In this document: positions 11,335-25,400 of the stretch, in pieces
Position numbering within the stretch: position 1 is the first letter of the stretch
Layout of the letters: each line of letters begins with the position of its first letter
NCBI GenBank assembly: GCA_949361645.1
Contig: OX442423.1
Location: 6,879,967 to 6,943,966, forward strand
DNA: 64,000 nucleotides
Source of the DNA: Spongilla lacustris
Lineage: Eukaryota > Porifera > Demospongiae > Spongillida > Spongillidae
Direction: 5' to 3'
Program-made: the position numbers and the translations under genes
Notes under the pieces: generated by a model
Seen by the model: the letters and a program-made list of their open reading frames with translations, nothing else
Told to the model about the DNA's origin: nothing
The model's database searches: none

Positions 11335-12735
11335 AATAGGAGAGTATGCATAGGAGGGCTGTGTACTGAAGAGGATGGGAGTATGCATAGGAGGGCTGTG
11401 TACTGAAGGGGATGGGAGTATGCATAGTGCTGTGTACTGGAGGAGATGGGAGTATGCATAGGGCTGTGTACTGAAGGGGGAGGGAGTACGCATAGGGCTG
11501 TATACTGGAGGGGATGGGAGTATGCATAGGGCTGTGTACTGGAGAGGATGGGAGTATGCATAGGGCTGTGTACTGGAGAGGATGGGAGTATGCATAGGGC
11601 TGTGTACTGGAGGGGATTGGAGTATGCAAAGGGTTGTGTACTGGAGGGGATTGTAGTATGCATAGGGCTGTGTACGGGAGGGGATGGGAGTACGCATAGG
11701 GCTGTGTACTGGAGGGGATGGGAGTACGCATAGGGCTGTGCACTGGAGGGGATGGGAGTATGCATAGGGCTGTGTACTGAAGGAAATAGGAGTACGCATA
11801 GGGAGATGGGAGTATACATAGGGCTGTGTACTGGAGGGGATGGGAGTATGCATAGGGCTGTGTACTGGAGGGGATGGGAGTACGCATAGGGCTGGGATGG
11901 GAGTATACATAGGGCTGTGTACTGAAGGAAATAGGAGTACGCATAGGGGGATGGGAGTATACATAGGGCTGTGTACTGGAGGGGACGGTAGTGTGCATAG
12001 GGCTGTGTACTGGAGGGGATGGGAGTATGCATAAGGCTGTGTACTGGAGGGGATGGGAGTATGCATAGGGCTGTGTACTGGAGGGGATGGGAGTATGCAT
12101 AGGGCTGTGTACTGGAGGGGATGGGAGTATGCATAGGGCTGTGTACTGGAGGGGATGGGAGTATACATAGGGCTGTGTACTGAAGGAAATAGGAGTACGC
12201 ATAGGGGGATGGGAGTATACATAGGGCTGTGTACTGAAGGGCTGTGTACTGGAGGGGATGGAAGTATACATAGGGCTGTGTACTGAAGGAGATAGGAGTA
12301 CGCATAGGGCGATGGGAGTATACATAGGGCTGTGTACTGGAGGGATGGGAGTATGCATAGGGCTGTGTACTGGAGGGGATGGGAGTATGCATAGGGCTGT
12401 GTACTGGAGGGGATGGGAGTATGCATAGGGCTCTGTACTGGAGGGGATGGGAGTATGCATAGGGCTGTGTACTGGAGGGGATGGGAGTATGCATAGGGCT
12501 GTGTACTGGAGGGGATGGGAGTATGCATAGGGCTGTGTACTGGAGGGGATGGGAGTATGCATAGGGCTGTGTACTGGAGGGGATGGGAGTATGCATACGG
12601 CTGTGTACTGGAGGGGATAGGAGTGTGTACTTGATGGAATGGGAGTATATATAGGGCTGAGTACTGGAGGGGATGGGGGTATGCATAGGGCTGTGTACTG
12701 GAGGGGATGGGAGTATGCATAGGGCTGTGTACTGT
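11335..12735. repeat. 34-bp minisatellite, major block (about 41 copies)
   Basis: Tandem units with core CATAGGGCTGTGTACTGG plus GGGGATGGGAGTATG. Variant blocks such as GAAGGAAATAGGAGTACG recur at 11782, 11928 and 12181, pointing to multi-unit duplication. It ends about 20 bp before the poly(A) signals of the - strand PPIP5K gene. The 34-bp period is open in several - strand frames (455-497 codons), which are not proteins. Confidence 0.95.
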
Positions 12736-12757
12736 AGAGTGTATACATTTACATTGT

Positions 12758-12870
12758 TTTATTGATTGAAAAGAATTGCTTATCTTAACACATCCTTTAT
12801 TTTAAAAGGGAATTCACAGGTATCTCAATCTAAACAAAAAAAAAGTGCCTTCTCTAGAAACAGTTTTATT
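12758..12870 (-). terminator. Candidate poly(A) signals of PPIP5K
   Basis: On the - strand, AATAAA occurs at 12865-12870, 12797-12802 and 12758-12763, about 75-190 bases after the stop codon at 12947. This fits the 3' end of the gene. Confidence 0.55.
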
Positions 12871-12946
12871 TGCAAATTAATGATACACAACATACAGAAA
12901 CAGAATATATACAATTGTACTAGAAATATACACAGCCTTGGTACAC

Positions 12947-15900
12947 TCAGTGAGATGACCTCTTCAGTTCAGCTTGTATTAAGGTATTGAGCATAAAGAC
13001 AACACTATCGACAGGCACGGTGCACAAGTGTTTCAGAGGCTCTACTACTTCCAGCTCAGACATCCAGTCTGTCTCCTCAGTCTCTGCAATATGGGGGGAG
13101 AGTGGAGGGTGGGGAATGTAAGCAATCTCGTCACTCCTGGGCACAGCAAACACTGACACATGTGGCAAGTAATTGATCAACACACTGCTAGTTTACCTGA
13201 TGAAATGCAATGGTTTGGGCTAGATGGTGGGCTTGGTGCCTTGGATGGTGGTGGCATTTCAGAATGAGGACGGGTGAGGTGGTCTGGCATATTGGGCATG
13301 CTCTCCCCACGACTCCCAAGGCCACTCAGGAACCTCTCCCTGTAGCACACGCCAGGGCTGTACAGCACTTTCACTTCGTAGCGTGACAAAGAGTCAGTAG
13401 TCTGAGTGGTGTCCTCGTACATCATGAACAGGATCTGGGTGAGGTAGTTGAGCTCTGGAGTGCTGTCAAATTTATCCAAAGCTTCCTTCAGCAAGGCATT
13501 CTGAATATCCTGAAATACAGGGGGGGACACACTATCAAGACATCACAGTATTAGTGGTCCTGAAATGCAGTCACATGTACATGCACAATGTACATGTACA
13601 TGTACTAGGTTTAAGTTGCCATTAAATGATAGTGTCATGCACATTACACGTACGTTACATGTAACTGATATTGAATGTGAATGTTTATTGCTCAGCTCAA
13701 AGCACCACTTTACATGCACACATGCATTTCATGGTTTTCACAAAATTGACAATAATTACGTTACGTCTTGCAAATCAATAGGCACTTATGTGGCTATGAA
13801 GGCTGATCCACGAAATATATTTTCATAGTCACAAGTTACGGACTTTGCGGGTATGTGTGCACACACACAAAATAGTGGAACAATGGGACAAAAGTGCATA
13901 GTGGACAACCAAATTAAGAATGCAGTCATTAATGTGAACTGATTTGCATGTGCAATTAACATGTACATGTACATTAGGTACACACAACCAGCTACATGTA
14001 CATGTACATACATGTACATGTTTGTATGTACATGTACATGTACGTACATGTACATGTATGGTTCTGCCTTGGCCCTCCTTCAAATGTTAGGCTTCAGTAC
14101 ATCACACCACAATCACATGACCTTACATGTATGTCACCTACAATCACATCTTATGTCACACCACAGACACATGACTTTATCCACACTAAAATCACATGAT
14201 CTTATGTCACACCACAATCATGTCTTACAATCACATGGTCTAATGTCATACGACACTCACATGGTCTAATGTCATACGACACTCACATGGTCTAATGTCA
14301 TATGACACTCACATGGTCTAATGTCATATGACACTCACATGGTCTAATGTCATATGACACTCACATGGTCTAATGTCATACGATACTCACATGATCTTAT
14401 GTCACACCACAATCATATGACCTTTTGTCACACCACAACACACCTTATGTCACACCACAATCACATCTTATGTCACGCTGCAGTCACATGACCTTATGTC
14501 ACACCACAATCACATGATCTCACCTTCAGTAAACCATATCTGAGAACATTGAGGACTGCATGGACATGTGACTGGCTGGTAAAATACAGACGGGTCCTCA
14601 CATGACGATCAGGAGTAGTCACACCTTCCAAGCTCCTGTGAAGAGAGTCATGGAAGGAGGGAAGAGGAACGATTGGACTGTTTTTATTCAGCAGTAATAA
14701 ATAGACACTGCCCTGCATGTATCCAAGTAGTGTGCACATTAAACATACTGGCAATCTGGCTTATGCAATATATCAGAAGCTTCGTTGTTAACAACAAATC
14801 GAATATCGGCCAGAATCTTCTTCAGAAGAGGCTGACAGATGTGAGTGGCTATGTTGATCTTCTCGTCCATAGTCATCCCATACTCCTGTACACAAATAGA
14901 GCTGCTGCTTTATGCTAGTGAGTTCAGGGGTGTGCCTTTATGCTAGTGAGTTCAGGGGTGTGCCATTATGCTAGTGAGTTCAGGGGTGTGCCTCACACTT
15001 TAAAATGTTTTAAAGAAACATCTTGGGATGGCTTATAAAACAACGTTCAGTATAAAATACAGGGACATGTACGTGTATGTAAATTTTAGGATTACAAGCA
15101 GGTGAGTACCAGAGTAACATACCTGAGGTACCAGAGTAACATACCTGAGGTATCAAAATGTCTGCCAGATCCATTGAGTTGACATATATATTAGTCATGT
15201 CCTGAACACCTAGTTGTCTGTGGGCAGGTAGATATGTTAATCACACAACATTTATTGATGAAGTGGTGTAGGCATGTCACTGTAGGTACAGTATTGTGAG
15301 ACTATTAATTTCTTAAATGCCTAATACATGTACAAAACAGAACAAAACCAAAAAAAAACAACAAAAAATTTTTTTTTTTTTTAGAGTTATTATATGTTAA
15401 TTTTAACCCAGGAGTTCCTAAGCAGTGATTTGCACTACGCTGGCTTGTACGTGTAATCATCCAATTCACATTATGCTCAGCTGGTGGATGATGTCCTCAA
15501 TACTTTCAAGCTTCACAATATTTAATAAGTACACACAGGTTATTGATTACCTGCATTTAGAAAATTTAGTTACTAGTGCTCATGTGTATGTAAAGCATAG
15601 ACACTTAAATCACACACACACACACATACACACACACATACACACACATACATACACACATACATGTACATACATACATACACACACATACACACATACA
15701 CACACATACATACACACACAATGACATATACATACACACATACACACACATACACACACATACAGACACATGCACACATACACACATACATACACACATA
15801 CATACACACATACATGTACATACACACATACATACACACACACATACACACACATACACACACATACACACACACATACACACACACAACTATACAGGTG

Positions 15901-17788
15901 CAAACATTGAAATCACTGATGCACCGCATGCACGCTTAGAACATACATTTATATGCACACAGGTAACATCACTAGGCAACACCTTTCCATGCAACAGAGC
16001 TTGTCTATAGAGTTCTACACATACATGTCCACACTTGCATGCACAGTTATACAGGTACATGTACTTATATATCCACTCCCATTCCCCTCCCCTCTCATGC
16101 ACTTGTTACCTGTTATGTAAGAGGTCATATGTGACCCAGTTATAGATATGCAGGATCTTGCTGATGTCAAAATTTCCACTCTTATCCTTGAAATCCTGAG
16201 GGATGGAATATATGCATGTGCAGGTATGTGACCTACATTGACCTACATGAACACCTAGCCCAGTCCATGTCATGCCCGAAGGTGACCTACATGAACACCC
16301 AGTCCATGGCATGCCTGAAGGTGACCTATGTGAACACCCATGCCCGAAGGTGACCTACGTGAACACCCAGTCCATGGCATGCCTGAAGGTGACCTATGTG
16401 AACACCCATGCCTGAAGGTGACCTACGTGAACACCCATGCCTGAAGGTGACCTATGTGAACACCCATGCCTGAAGGTGACCTACGTGAACACCCAGTTCA
16501 TGGCATGCCTGAAGGTGACCTACGTGAACACCCATGCCTGAAGGTGACCTACGTGAACACCCATGCCTGAAGGTGACCTACGTGAACACCCATGCCTGAA
16601 GGTGACCTACGTGAACACCCATGCCTGAAGGTGACCGACCTACGTGAACACCCATGCCTGAAGGTGACCTATGTGAACACCCATGCCTGAAGGTGACCTA
16701 TGTGAACACCCATGCCCGAAGGTGACCTACGTGAACACCCAGTCCATGGCATGCATGAAGGTGACCTACGTGAACACCCATGCCTGAAGGTGACCCATGC
16801 CTGAAGGTGACCTACATGAACACCCATGCCTGAAGGTGACCTACGTGAACACCCATGCCTGAAGGTGACCTACTTGAACACCCATGCCTGAAGGTGACCT
16901 ACATGAACACCCATGCCTGAAGGTGACCTAAGTAAAAACACCCAGTCCATGGCAAATCACACCATGAACACCATTACTATGTACTTGTATGGTGCACTCC
17001 AAATAGAGCAAGCCATAAAGACTATGACTATGTACTTATATGGTGCACTCCAAAATAGAGCACACCATGAACACCTTTATTACGAGCTTAGATGGTGCAT
17101 TCCAAAACAGAGCAATCATGAACAGTATGCATCAATAAAAAGTTGGCACAACGTACACGTACACGTATTAGGCTATATACGATGGTACATGTACATGTAC
17201 CGCACTACAATTGCAATGCATTGCCTTACGTTACGATCGCAGTACGTTAAACATTAATTGCATAAACTGAAAACACTACGTACGAAGTTATACTGAGGGT
17301 GTTTTACCGCCTTGTCAGAACTTGCTTACATACATGTATGTACAAGCAAGGCCCAAAATTGTAGCACAAGGGTTATAATGCAATGAAATACAAATGCAGC
17401 GTAACATAATTATCTACGTAACGATCACGTTACATTACGATCGGGACATAGTACGTAGTACGATCGTAGCATAATATGTTGTGCCAGCTTTTATTGACAC
17501 ATACTGTATGTATTTATACGGTGTACTACAAAATAGAGCACACCATGGACAACAGAAGACAACGGCACAATACAAAATACACAACGCACCGTTTCCAGCT
17601 TTTCCCACCTGTTGAGGGCCATGTTGAGGGACTCTTCGTGGTAAAGGGTGACTAGAGTGCAAAGGTACAGCATGAAAACATGGTATTAAATTATGCATGC
17701 ACAAAAAAAAAGCTTGCAATCATGCAGCCACATACAGTACATGTACACACACGCATACACATACATATGCACACACACACATACACAC

Positions 17789-17846
<58 letters not shown>

Positions 17847-19400
17847 ACACCTTCATTTCCAGGTTTTGCCAGTTCTCTCATGGCACAGACGAATCGTTTT
17901 ATACTCTGGTAGAGCTTCTCATACGCTGTCATGAAATTCCCCACGGAAAACAATGCTCTCTTTAGGCAGGCACTTCCACTAGGTATGATCTGCAAAACAC
18001 AAAGCAGTTTGGTGCAACGTCCTCTCAAGATCTTGTCATGGTCTGGTCACCACCCCTCCCCCCGCCATGAGCACTCTCCAACAAAAGAACAACCCAATTT
18101 GTGAGATGCATGTTTTATTCACAAGTGGTTGCATCAATATAGCCCTCGAGCTACAAGTACATGTATGATTAGGTGTGCAAACATAAGAGCTAGATGTATG
18201 ATTATGGTATGGTGCTAACACTCCCTCAGCTACATGTACCTTGTCACACCTAACTCAGAGACCCATCAATTGACCACAACAGACAAATACATTTTTGTCA
18301 GTGGTGGTGTGTTTTGTAATGCTTTGTTAACACAAATTTATCTGAATTGGCCAGCATTACATGTACTTAGCTAGTACAATACAAGCAAGCATCAGAGGTA
18401 TAATACAAGCAAGCATCAGAGGTATAATATAAGCAAGCATCAGAGGTATAATACAAGCAAGCATCAGAAGTATAATATAAGCAAGCATCAGAGGTATAAT
18501 ACAAGCAAGCATCAGAAGGTATAATACAAGCAAGCATCAGAAGGTATAATACAAGCAAGCATCAGAGGTATAATACAAGCAAGCATCAGAAGGTATAATA
18601 CAAGCAAGCATCAGAAGGTATAATATAAGCAAGCATCAGAAGGTATAATATAAGCAAGCATCAGAAGGTATAATACAAGCAAGCATCAGAAGGTATAATA
18701 CAAGCAAGCATCAGAAGGTATAATATAAGCAAGCATCAGAAGGTATAATATAAGCAAGCATCAGAAGGTATAATACAAGCAAGCATCAGAAGGTATAATA
18801 CAAGCAAGCATCAGAAAGTATAATATAAGCAAGCATCAGAGGTATAATACAAGCAAGCATCAGAGGTATAATACAAGCAAGCATCAGAGGTATAATACAA
18901 GCAAGCATCAGAAGGTATAATATAAGCAAGCATCAGAAGGTATAATACAAGCAAGCATCAGAAAGTATAATACAAGCAAGCATCAGAAGGTATAATACAA
19001 GCAAGCATCAGAAGGTATAATACAAGCAAGCATCAGAAGGTATAATACAAGCAAGCATCAGAAAGTATAATACAAGCAAGCATCAGAAGGTATAATACAA
19101 GCAAGCATCAGAAGGTATAATACAAGCAAGCATCAGAAGGTATATTAATATACATGTAAGCAAGCATTAGAGGACCTGTATAGTATACATCTAAGCAAGC
19201 ATCAGAAGGTATACCTTCTCGGCCACACTGCCAGTGATATCAGTGGGGGTCCTGAGCAGTCCGTGAAGCCTCTCCTTCACCACACTCACAACCTCGTCTG
19301 TATCCAGGGAGGAGGCATCTAACATGGCGGAGGCCTCGTGGTCCCTCTTGACCAGGTGGACCAGCACAGAGGCCACACTGCCTTCCAGCTCCAGCAGGCC
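12947..19400 (-). CDS. PPIP5K: PPIP5K exons: C-terminal half of phosphatase domain and tail
   Basis: Nine exons with matching phases: 19215-19400 ([10 protein letters not shown] to VAEK), 17851-17989 ([10 protein letters not shown]), 17590-17651 ([20 protein letters not shown]), 16110-16195 ([20 protein letters not shown]), 15145-15217 ([10 protein letters not shown]), 14749-14885 ([10 protein letters not shown]), 14524-14635 ([17 protein letters not shown]), 13197-13509 ([15 protein letters not shown], then a Pro/Ser-rich stretch) and 12947-13083 ([13 protein letters not shown] to KRSSH, TGA). The final intron is only 113 bp, and the acceptor ATTGCAG is the only one that keeps phase. The tail after the phosphatase domain is much shorter than in vertebrate PPIP5Ks. 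Confidence 0.92.
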
Positions 19401-22400
19401 CTGTGGTCACCATGGAGATAGGAGGTAATCACAACTCAACATCACAAGGTTGGCCCAAGTTTACAGCATACATGTACATGTAAATGCTTTTAGATTAATT
19501 TAAACAGATTAGCCACTGCTGCGGAGAAATGCTGCTGCAGGTTCTCGGAAACCATGGAGATGTCTGACTGTGTATATAGATGAACTATGTGCATACATGC
19601 ACATGTAGGTATATTGTATTCTATAAAATATATATATATCAACTTGATGATCCAATTAACCAGTAAATTTTATTAACCACCACTACATGTAAGATATACG
19701 TACATGTATGTGTACACACTACAAGCAGTCCACTTTATTGTGGATGTGGAAAACTCAGCTCCACACGCGCATCTCTCCACATGGAGTATTGTGATTAGTA
19801 ATTAAGTAAACTTAATAATTGTGTGATGCCATTCTAATGAGTGCATATTGAAACAAGACACAAATCTTGACCCATTGGACTTCCTTAGCATTTCACAGTG
19901 GCGACAAGGGTGGGATAAGTGTCCCAACGAGAGCCTATGGCTGGACTGATAAAAAATATATATCGACTTGATGGACAAGGGTGGGATACATGTAAGTGTC
20001 CCAACGAGAGCCTATGGCTGGACTGATATGAAAAATCGGGGAGTTTGACTCGGCAATGGAAGACTGGGCAAGTGGTTAACATATTATCTTGCCGCTAAAG
20101 GGATTGAAGACATCCTCTGTTGCATTGGTCTGGGAAAAAATTCAGCCTTTTAAGGGTGCTACATTGTAGTGGTACCACACAAACCCACAGATAAGACTTT
20201 TAATAAACTTGCAGACACACATCTGGCTCTGAAGCCCTTAGTTAGCATGGAGCACTTCCGTTTCCATTAAAGGGAGCTGATGATTGATGTGTATGGTGCC
20301 ACTAAAGGGAGCCGATGATTGATGTGTATGGTGCCACTAGCTTACAGAAGCTTTAGTAATAATATTATGACTTCGGCAACAGCTTGTATGATACCCTTAA
20401 GAGACCAATTAGTGTGCAGCATGAAGGATTTGAAAGTTCAAAGATGTCTTCTCACAATATCAGACTTGACATTCAAGAAAGCTTTGGAGGAAGCAGAGAT
20501 CGCCGAAATTAATTAGCTAGAGGTGTAGTCCAATTACATGAGGCAGAGACGGAGGTCCATAGAATTCAGAGAAAACGTGAACATTGCTACTGCTGTGGAG
20601 GTTATACACACAGTCCCCTAACATGTCCTTTTTGTCAAGAAATAGCGCTATGGAAAAAAATATTACACTGGCTTGTAAGGCCTGGAAAAGGAAGGGTAGC
20701 CACAGCAGGAATGGGAAGCACCAGTACGAAGGGGCCTCTAAAGTTAAGAAGGTAGAGGGGGATATGAAGAGTGACGAGGAAGGGCTGGATGAAGAAGGTA
20801 CACTGTACACTTTATGAAACTACCATTGAAGGACTTAGGACAATACTGCAATTAGTCACTGTGGAGATAGAGGGGAGCCCCATCTAGATGGAGCTGGACA
20901 CCATCCCTACTACAGTACCTTATAAGGTATATCAAGAGAAGTCCAGCCCAGCTTCCCTTGGCCAATGCGGCATATCATGGTGAGGGTTAAATGACCATCG
21001 GCACTTGCTTACCTTTAGTTTATATTGAGGGTAAGGGGCCACCCTTTGTTGGGCTGGAACTTGGCTTAGCAAGATCCCAATCGATTGGCACTATATTAAG
21101 CAGTTAACAATGAGTGAGTAACACAGGAGGTACAATAAGACAGCGTAGAATTGAGACTTTGTTGAAGCAGTACCCAAACACCCTACGAAATACTCAAATT
21201 GGCTCACACCAAAGGTTGCCACAACCTGAAGGAGGGGGTTTCCCCTGTATTTATGAAGGCACGTCCAGTGCCCTACAGCTCGCAGAAGAAAGTGGAGATG
21301 GAGTTGGAAAAGCTTGTCAAGGAAGAAGTTCTGGCTGCAGTTTCACGGAGCAAGTGGGCAACACCAATTGTGGTGGTGCCAAAAGCTGATTGATCTGTGG
21401 GGACTTTAAGGTAAAGGTCAACCCACTGTCAGAAGGTAGATTGGTATCTTTTACCCCACATTGAAGACATACTCACTATCAGCATGATAGATCTGCATTT
21501 GGTGTGCCTACAGATGGAATTAGAGGACTCCAAAATACTTGCTACCACTAAACCATACAGAGGTCACCACAGAGGTCACCACAGAGGTCACTGTTTGCCA
21601 TTTGGCATAACATCTATATCAGCAATGTGGCAGCTGGCAATGCTAGAAGGCATTCCCAAGACTCAGTGCCTATTGGATGAGGCAGGCTCTTCTGAGGACA
21701 AAAACCTTAAGCTATCGGACTTGGTCCCAGAAGACTAGATAGCTATAATCTCACAGTAAATAAGATTTATTTATTTTTCCAGATGGAGGTCACTTGCTGT
21801 GGATTCCACATCGATGGATGTGGTATACACAAAGTTATCAACCCCACAACCAAGCAATGTTAGCCAATCGAGAGCCTTGTTAGGCATGGCGAACTATTAT
21901 CACAGGTTAATTCCAAACCTTGCAAACCGATAGGCACCTCTGCACCACCTGTTACAGAAGGATGTCAAACGGGCATGGGACTCCAGAGTGTATGGTAGCA
22001 TTCCAGGAAGTATGACAGCTGATGGCAGCAGACACGGTACATTTCAACCCTTCCCATTACCCTGTCATGGGATGCAAGTCCTTATTATCTGGGGGCTGTG
22101 CGTTCCCATGTTCTCCTCCTGATGGAGTAGAACATCCTGTGGCTTATGCATCTCGGATGTTTAGCCCTGTGGAGCGTAACTACTCTCAAATTGACAAGGA
22201 AGCCTTAGCAGTAGCTTGGGGAGTGTAAAGATTCCACGGTCTCAGATTCACATTGATTACGGATCACAAGTCCCCTCACATTCTTCAGTCCAGACAGATC
22301 CATGTCCACTACAGCTGCATCCAGACTCCAGAGGCAGGCACTTACCTTGTCAGAGTACTTATACAACAGCATGCAAATGCTGATGCACTTTCTAGGCTTC

Positions 22401-25400
22401 CATTGGAAGAGAGACACCCAAAGAATAGCTTGGATAACACCAATGTGTTCATGATAAACCAAGTAGAAGTTCCCCCAGTTATGGCAAGTTGCTTGAAACA
22501 AGCCACGGCTCAGGACCCATTGCTCAGGACCCATTGCTCAGGACCCATTGCTCAGGACCCATTGCTCAGGACCCATTGCTCTCAAAGGTAGGCCTTTTTG
22601 TACAATTAGTGTGGCCACCATTTACTACCAGGGAAACGAAACTGTATTCAGACATTTGGAACTCCCCATAGAACAGACCTGTGTGGGTAATGGGAGTGAT
22701 ACTTTCTTCTAAGTTTCGTCAGAACGTGTTGGAAGAGTTAAACATGTACATGGGGGGGGGGGGGGGGGGGGGGGGCACCAGGGCACAGTCAAAATGATGG
22801 CTTTCGCTCGCTCACATGTATGGTGGCCTAATATTGATGAAGACATTGCACTGGTAACTCAGGGGTGCACTGGCTGCCAACGTACGCAGCAAGACCCATA
22901 ACGGGCTCCAGTACACCCATGGGAGAGTACCCTGAAGGCCCTTGGCAGTGATTTTGCGCATCCAGTTGAAGGTCAGGGGCTTTTGTAGCAGTGGATGCAT
23001 ATTCAAAGCAATTGGTGGTGTTGCGCTTCATTGACCACCATCACCCCCTGTCACTGAAGCACCTAATGATAGGAGCCTGGAAACAGGGAGACACAACAAG
23101 CCTATAGGCAGGAATCCCTTTCACAAATAGGAAATGGCCTGCTCGTAGTAAAAACCTCCAGTTGAAGCCCAATCCACTCCCAGTATGGTGCAACCCAACC
23201 AGCCAGACTTAGTGAAAACCAGATCCGGTCATGTTAGTTGGAAACCTGCCCGCTTTGCTGACCTTGACTTCCGAATGGTGGAATGTTGTGATTAGTGACT
23301 AAATAAACTTAATAATTGTGATGTAATTCCGATTTTTGTGATAAGTGCATTAGTATTGACACAAGACACCAATCTTGAACCATTGGACTTCATGAGCATT
23401 TCACAGTACAGGGTGTTCCTCTATCAAGGAAAATTGTTCATAAATTGACTAAAATCAGTCAATTGACTAATAATTGTTGCTAAATGCTCTAATAATGCAG
23501 GCTTAAATTTTGATGTATATTAATTTAATAATCAATCAATGAAATTAAAATTAACAAAAACGAATTAATACTTCCCAATCAAAAACATATCATTTTAGAG
23601 GCATCCAAAAACTCCAAAATTTTCTTGAATTTTAATAATAACTTGCCGAATTTATTAATAAATTCAAACCACTAAATCAAGATACAATGGCCCCTAATTC
23701 AAGTACATTGCGAAAATCAAAAAATCAAGATTTCAATTTTGAATAACTTCTAAACGGATGTAGTTATTTAAATACAATTTGCAGCTTTTAACTAAACACC
23801 CACCCTACATTTACTAACATTAATAATGTGAATAGGGTCTTGAGACTTTTATCAATATTAACCATTAAAGATTCTATTTTTTTTTTATTTCACCAGCATG
23901 TCTTCTTTTGCTGTTAGAACTTTTTACAATTACCAGTTAATTAACTGCTTGCGATTAATTTTCCTTGATTGAGAAACACCCTGTATATATGCATGTTTAC
24001 AATCATATTCAACTCTGAAATGCAAATTGAAAATGAAACTCACGCACAATGCAATGCTCACCTTAGTGAATGCAGCAGCTGTCATCTGCACCCTGCCCTC
24101 ATCAGAGGCATACACCTTCAGGTCATGACGGTAGGTGCTGTGCAGTCTGAGGAACCCAGACCCGGGCAGAGAGGCATACTCCCCCTCACCCCCGGGGTAC
24201 ATGCACCTGAAGGCCCTCCCCAGCTCCTCGGCCTGTCTCTGTCCAACAGAGGTGAGCTCCCCTCCCCACTTCAGGATGAGGAGCAGCTGAGTGGTCTGGG
24301 GACCTGACGTACACACATGTAAAGGTACAACTATTCGAAGTGTGTGAGAGCTTACTGACCATCTTCGGTTTCGATTTCCTTACGTTGCCTGTGAAGCTGC
24401 TTAAACTGGACCTTGCGATTTATGCCCGAGAAGTAGCCATGCCTGTATAGAGAGGATTAATAAGCAATCAGGAGAATTACCTCTTCAATGTGCACATACA
24501 CATACCCCCCCAAACACCTGCCACTCTATAAATGCCCCATACAAGATTACTCAGTATATGCCCACAAAGGTCATCACTATGTATACACTGGTTCATTCAA
24601 CTAACAAGGATGAACTCCATTTCTTTTATTGGTTTGATGTCAAAAATAAAGATACATGTACATGTACATGTAGATGGTTATCTTATATTGGATATGCACA
24701 TATCCTATAAATGCTAAGTGCCCAGCAACACATACTGACCTGTACTAACCGCTATGCACACACACCACCACAATGCTTACATCTCTAGTACTGCCTTTAA
24801 CTGGAGCAGCTTGTGAACTGTTCCCTCCCTCTCAGGATCAGGTGTGGCACAAGAACTGCCAGCCTCCTCCAGAAGACAGCGACAGATGTCAAGCACTTGC
24901 TGTGTGAGAAGTGGACTTCAAGGGAGAAAGAAATGGCCACACACCCACACTTATAGCTACGTGCATGTACATGAACTACAGAAGAATGACACATGTACAC
25001 AATGTACATGTACAGTAACGCTTGTACATGTGCGGGTACATCCAACACCTTGGCCTACAGGAGGGTGTACATTCAACACCTTGGCCTACAGGAGGGTGTA
25101 CATCCAACACCTTGGCCTACTGGAGGGTGCACATCCAACACCTTGGCCTACTGGAGGGTGTACATTCAACACCTTGGCCTACTGGAGGGTGCACATCCAA
25201 CACCTTGGCCTACAGAAGGGTGTACATCCAACACCTTGGCCTACAGGAGGGTGCAAATCCAAACCTTGGCCTACAGGAGGGTGCACATCCAACACCTTGG
25301 CCTACTGGAGGGTGCACATCCAACACCTTGGCCTACTGGAGGGTGTACATTCAACACCTTGGCCTACTGGAGGGTGCACATCCAACACCTTGGCCTACAG

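Larger units (their letters stand above)
19787..23405 (+). mobile_element. Decayed Ty3/Gypsy LTR retrotransposon
   Basis: Two similar terminal repeats (19787-19897 and 23284-23405) flank fragments of a gag-pol frame, broken by many stops and shifts. A gag zinc knuckle [14 protein letters not shown] (C-x2-C-x4-H-x4-C) lies at 20585-20626. A reverse transcriptase segment has [12 protein letters not shown] near 21353. An RNase H segment has [20 protein letters not shown] near 22140, and an integrase-like remnant lies beyond about 22780. Directly after the 5' LTR, TGGCGACAAGGGTGGGA resembles a primer-binding site. The element sits antisense inside the large PPIP5K intron between the exons at 24062 and 19400. 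It cannot encode an active polyprotein. Confidence 0.9.

Noticed and set aside
11227..12748. Three overlapping - strand frames of 455-497 codons (Pro/Ser/Thr/Tyr-rich repeats).
   Set aside because: They are translations of the 34-bp minisatellite in all three frames. The period is not a multiple of three and lacks stops, so open frames arise without coding selection.
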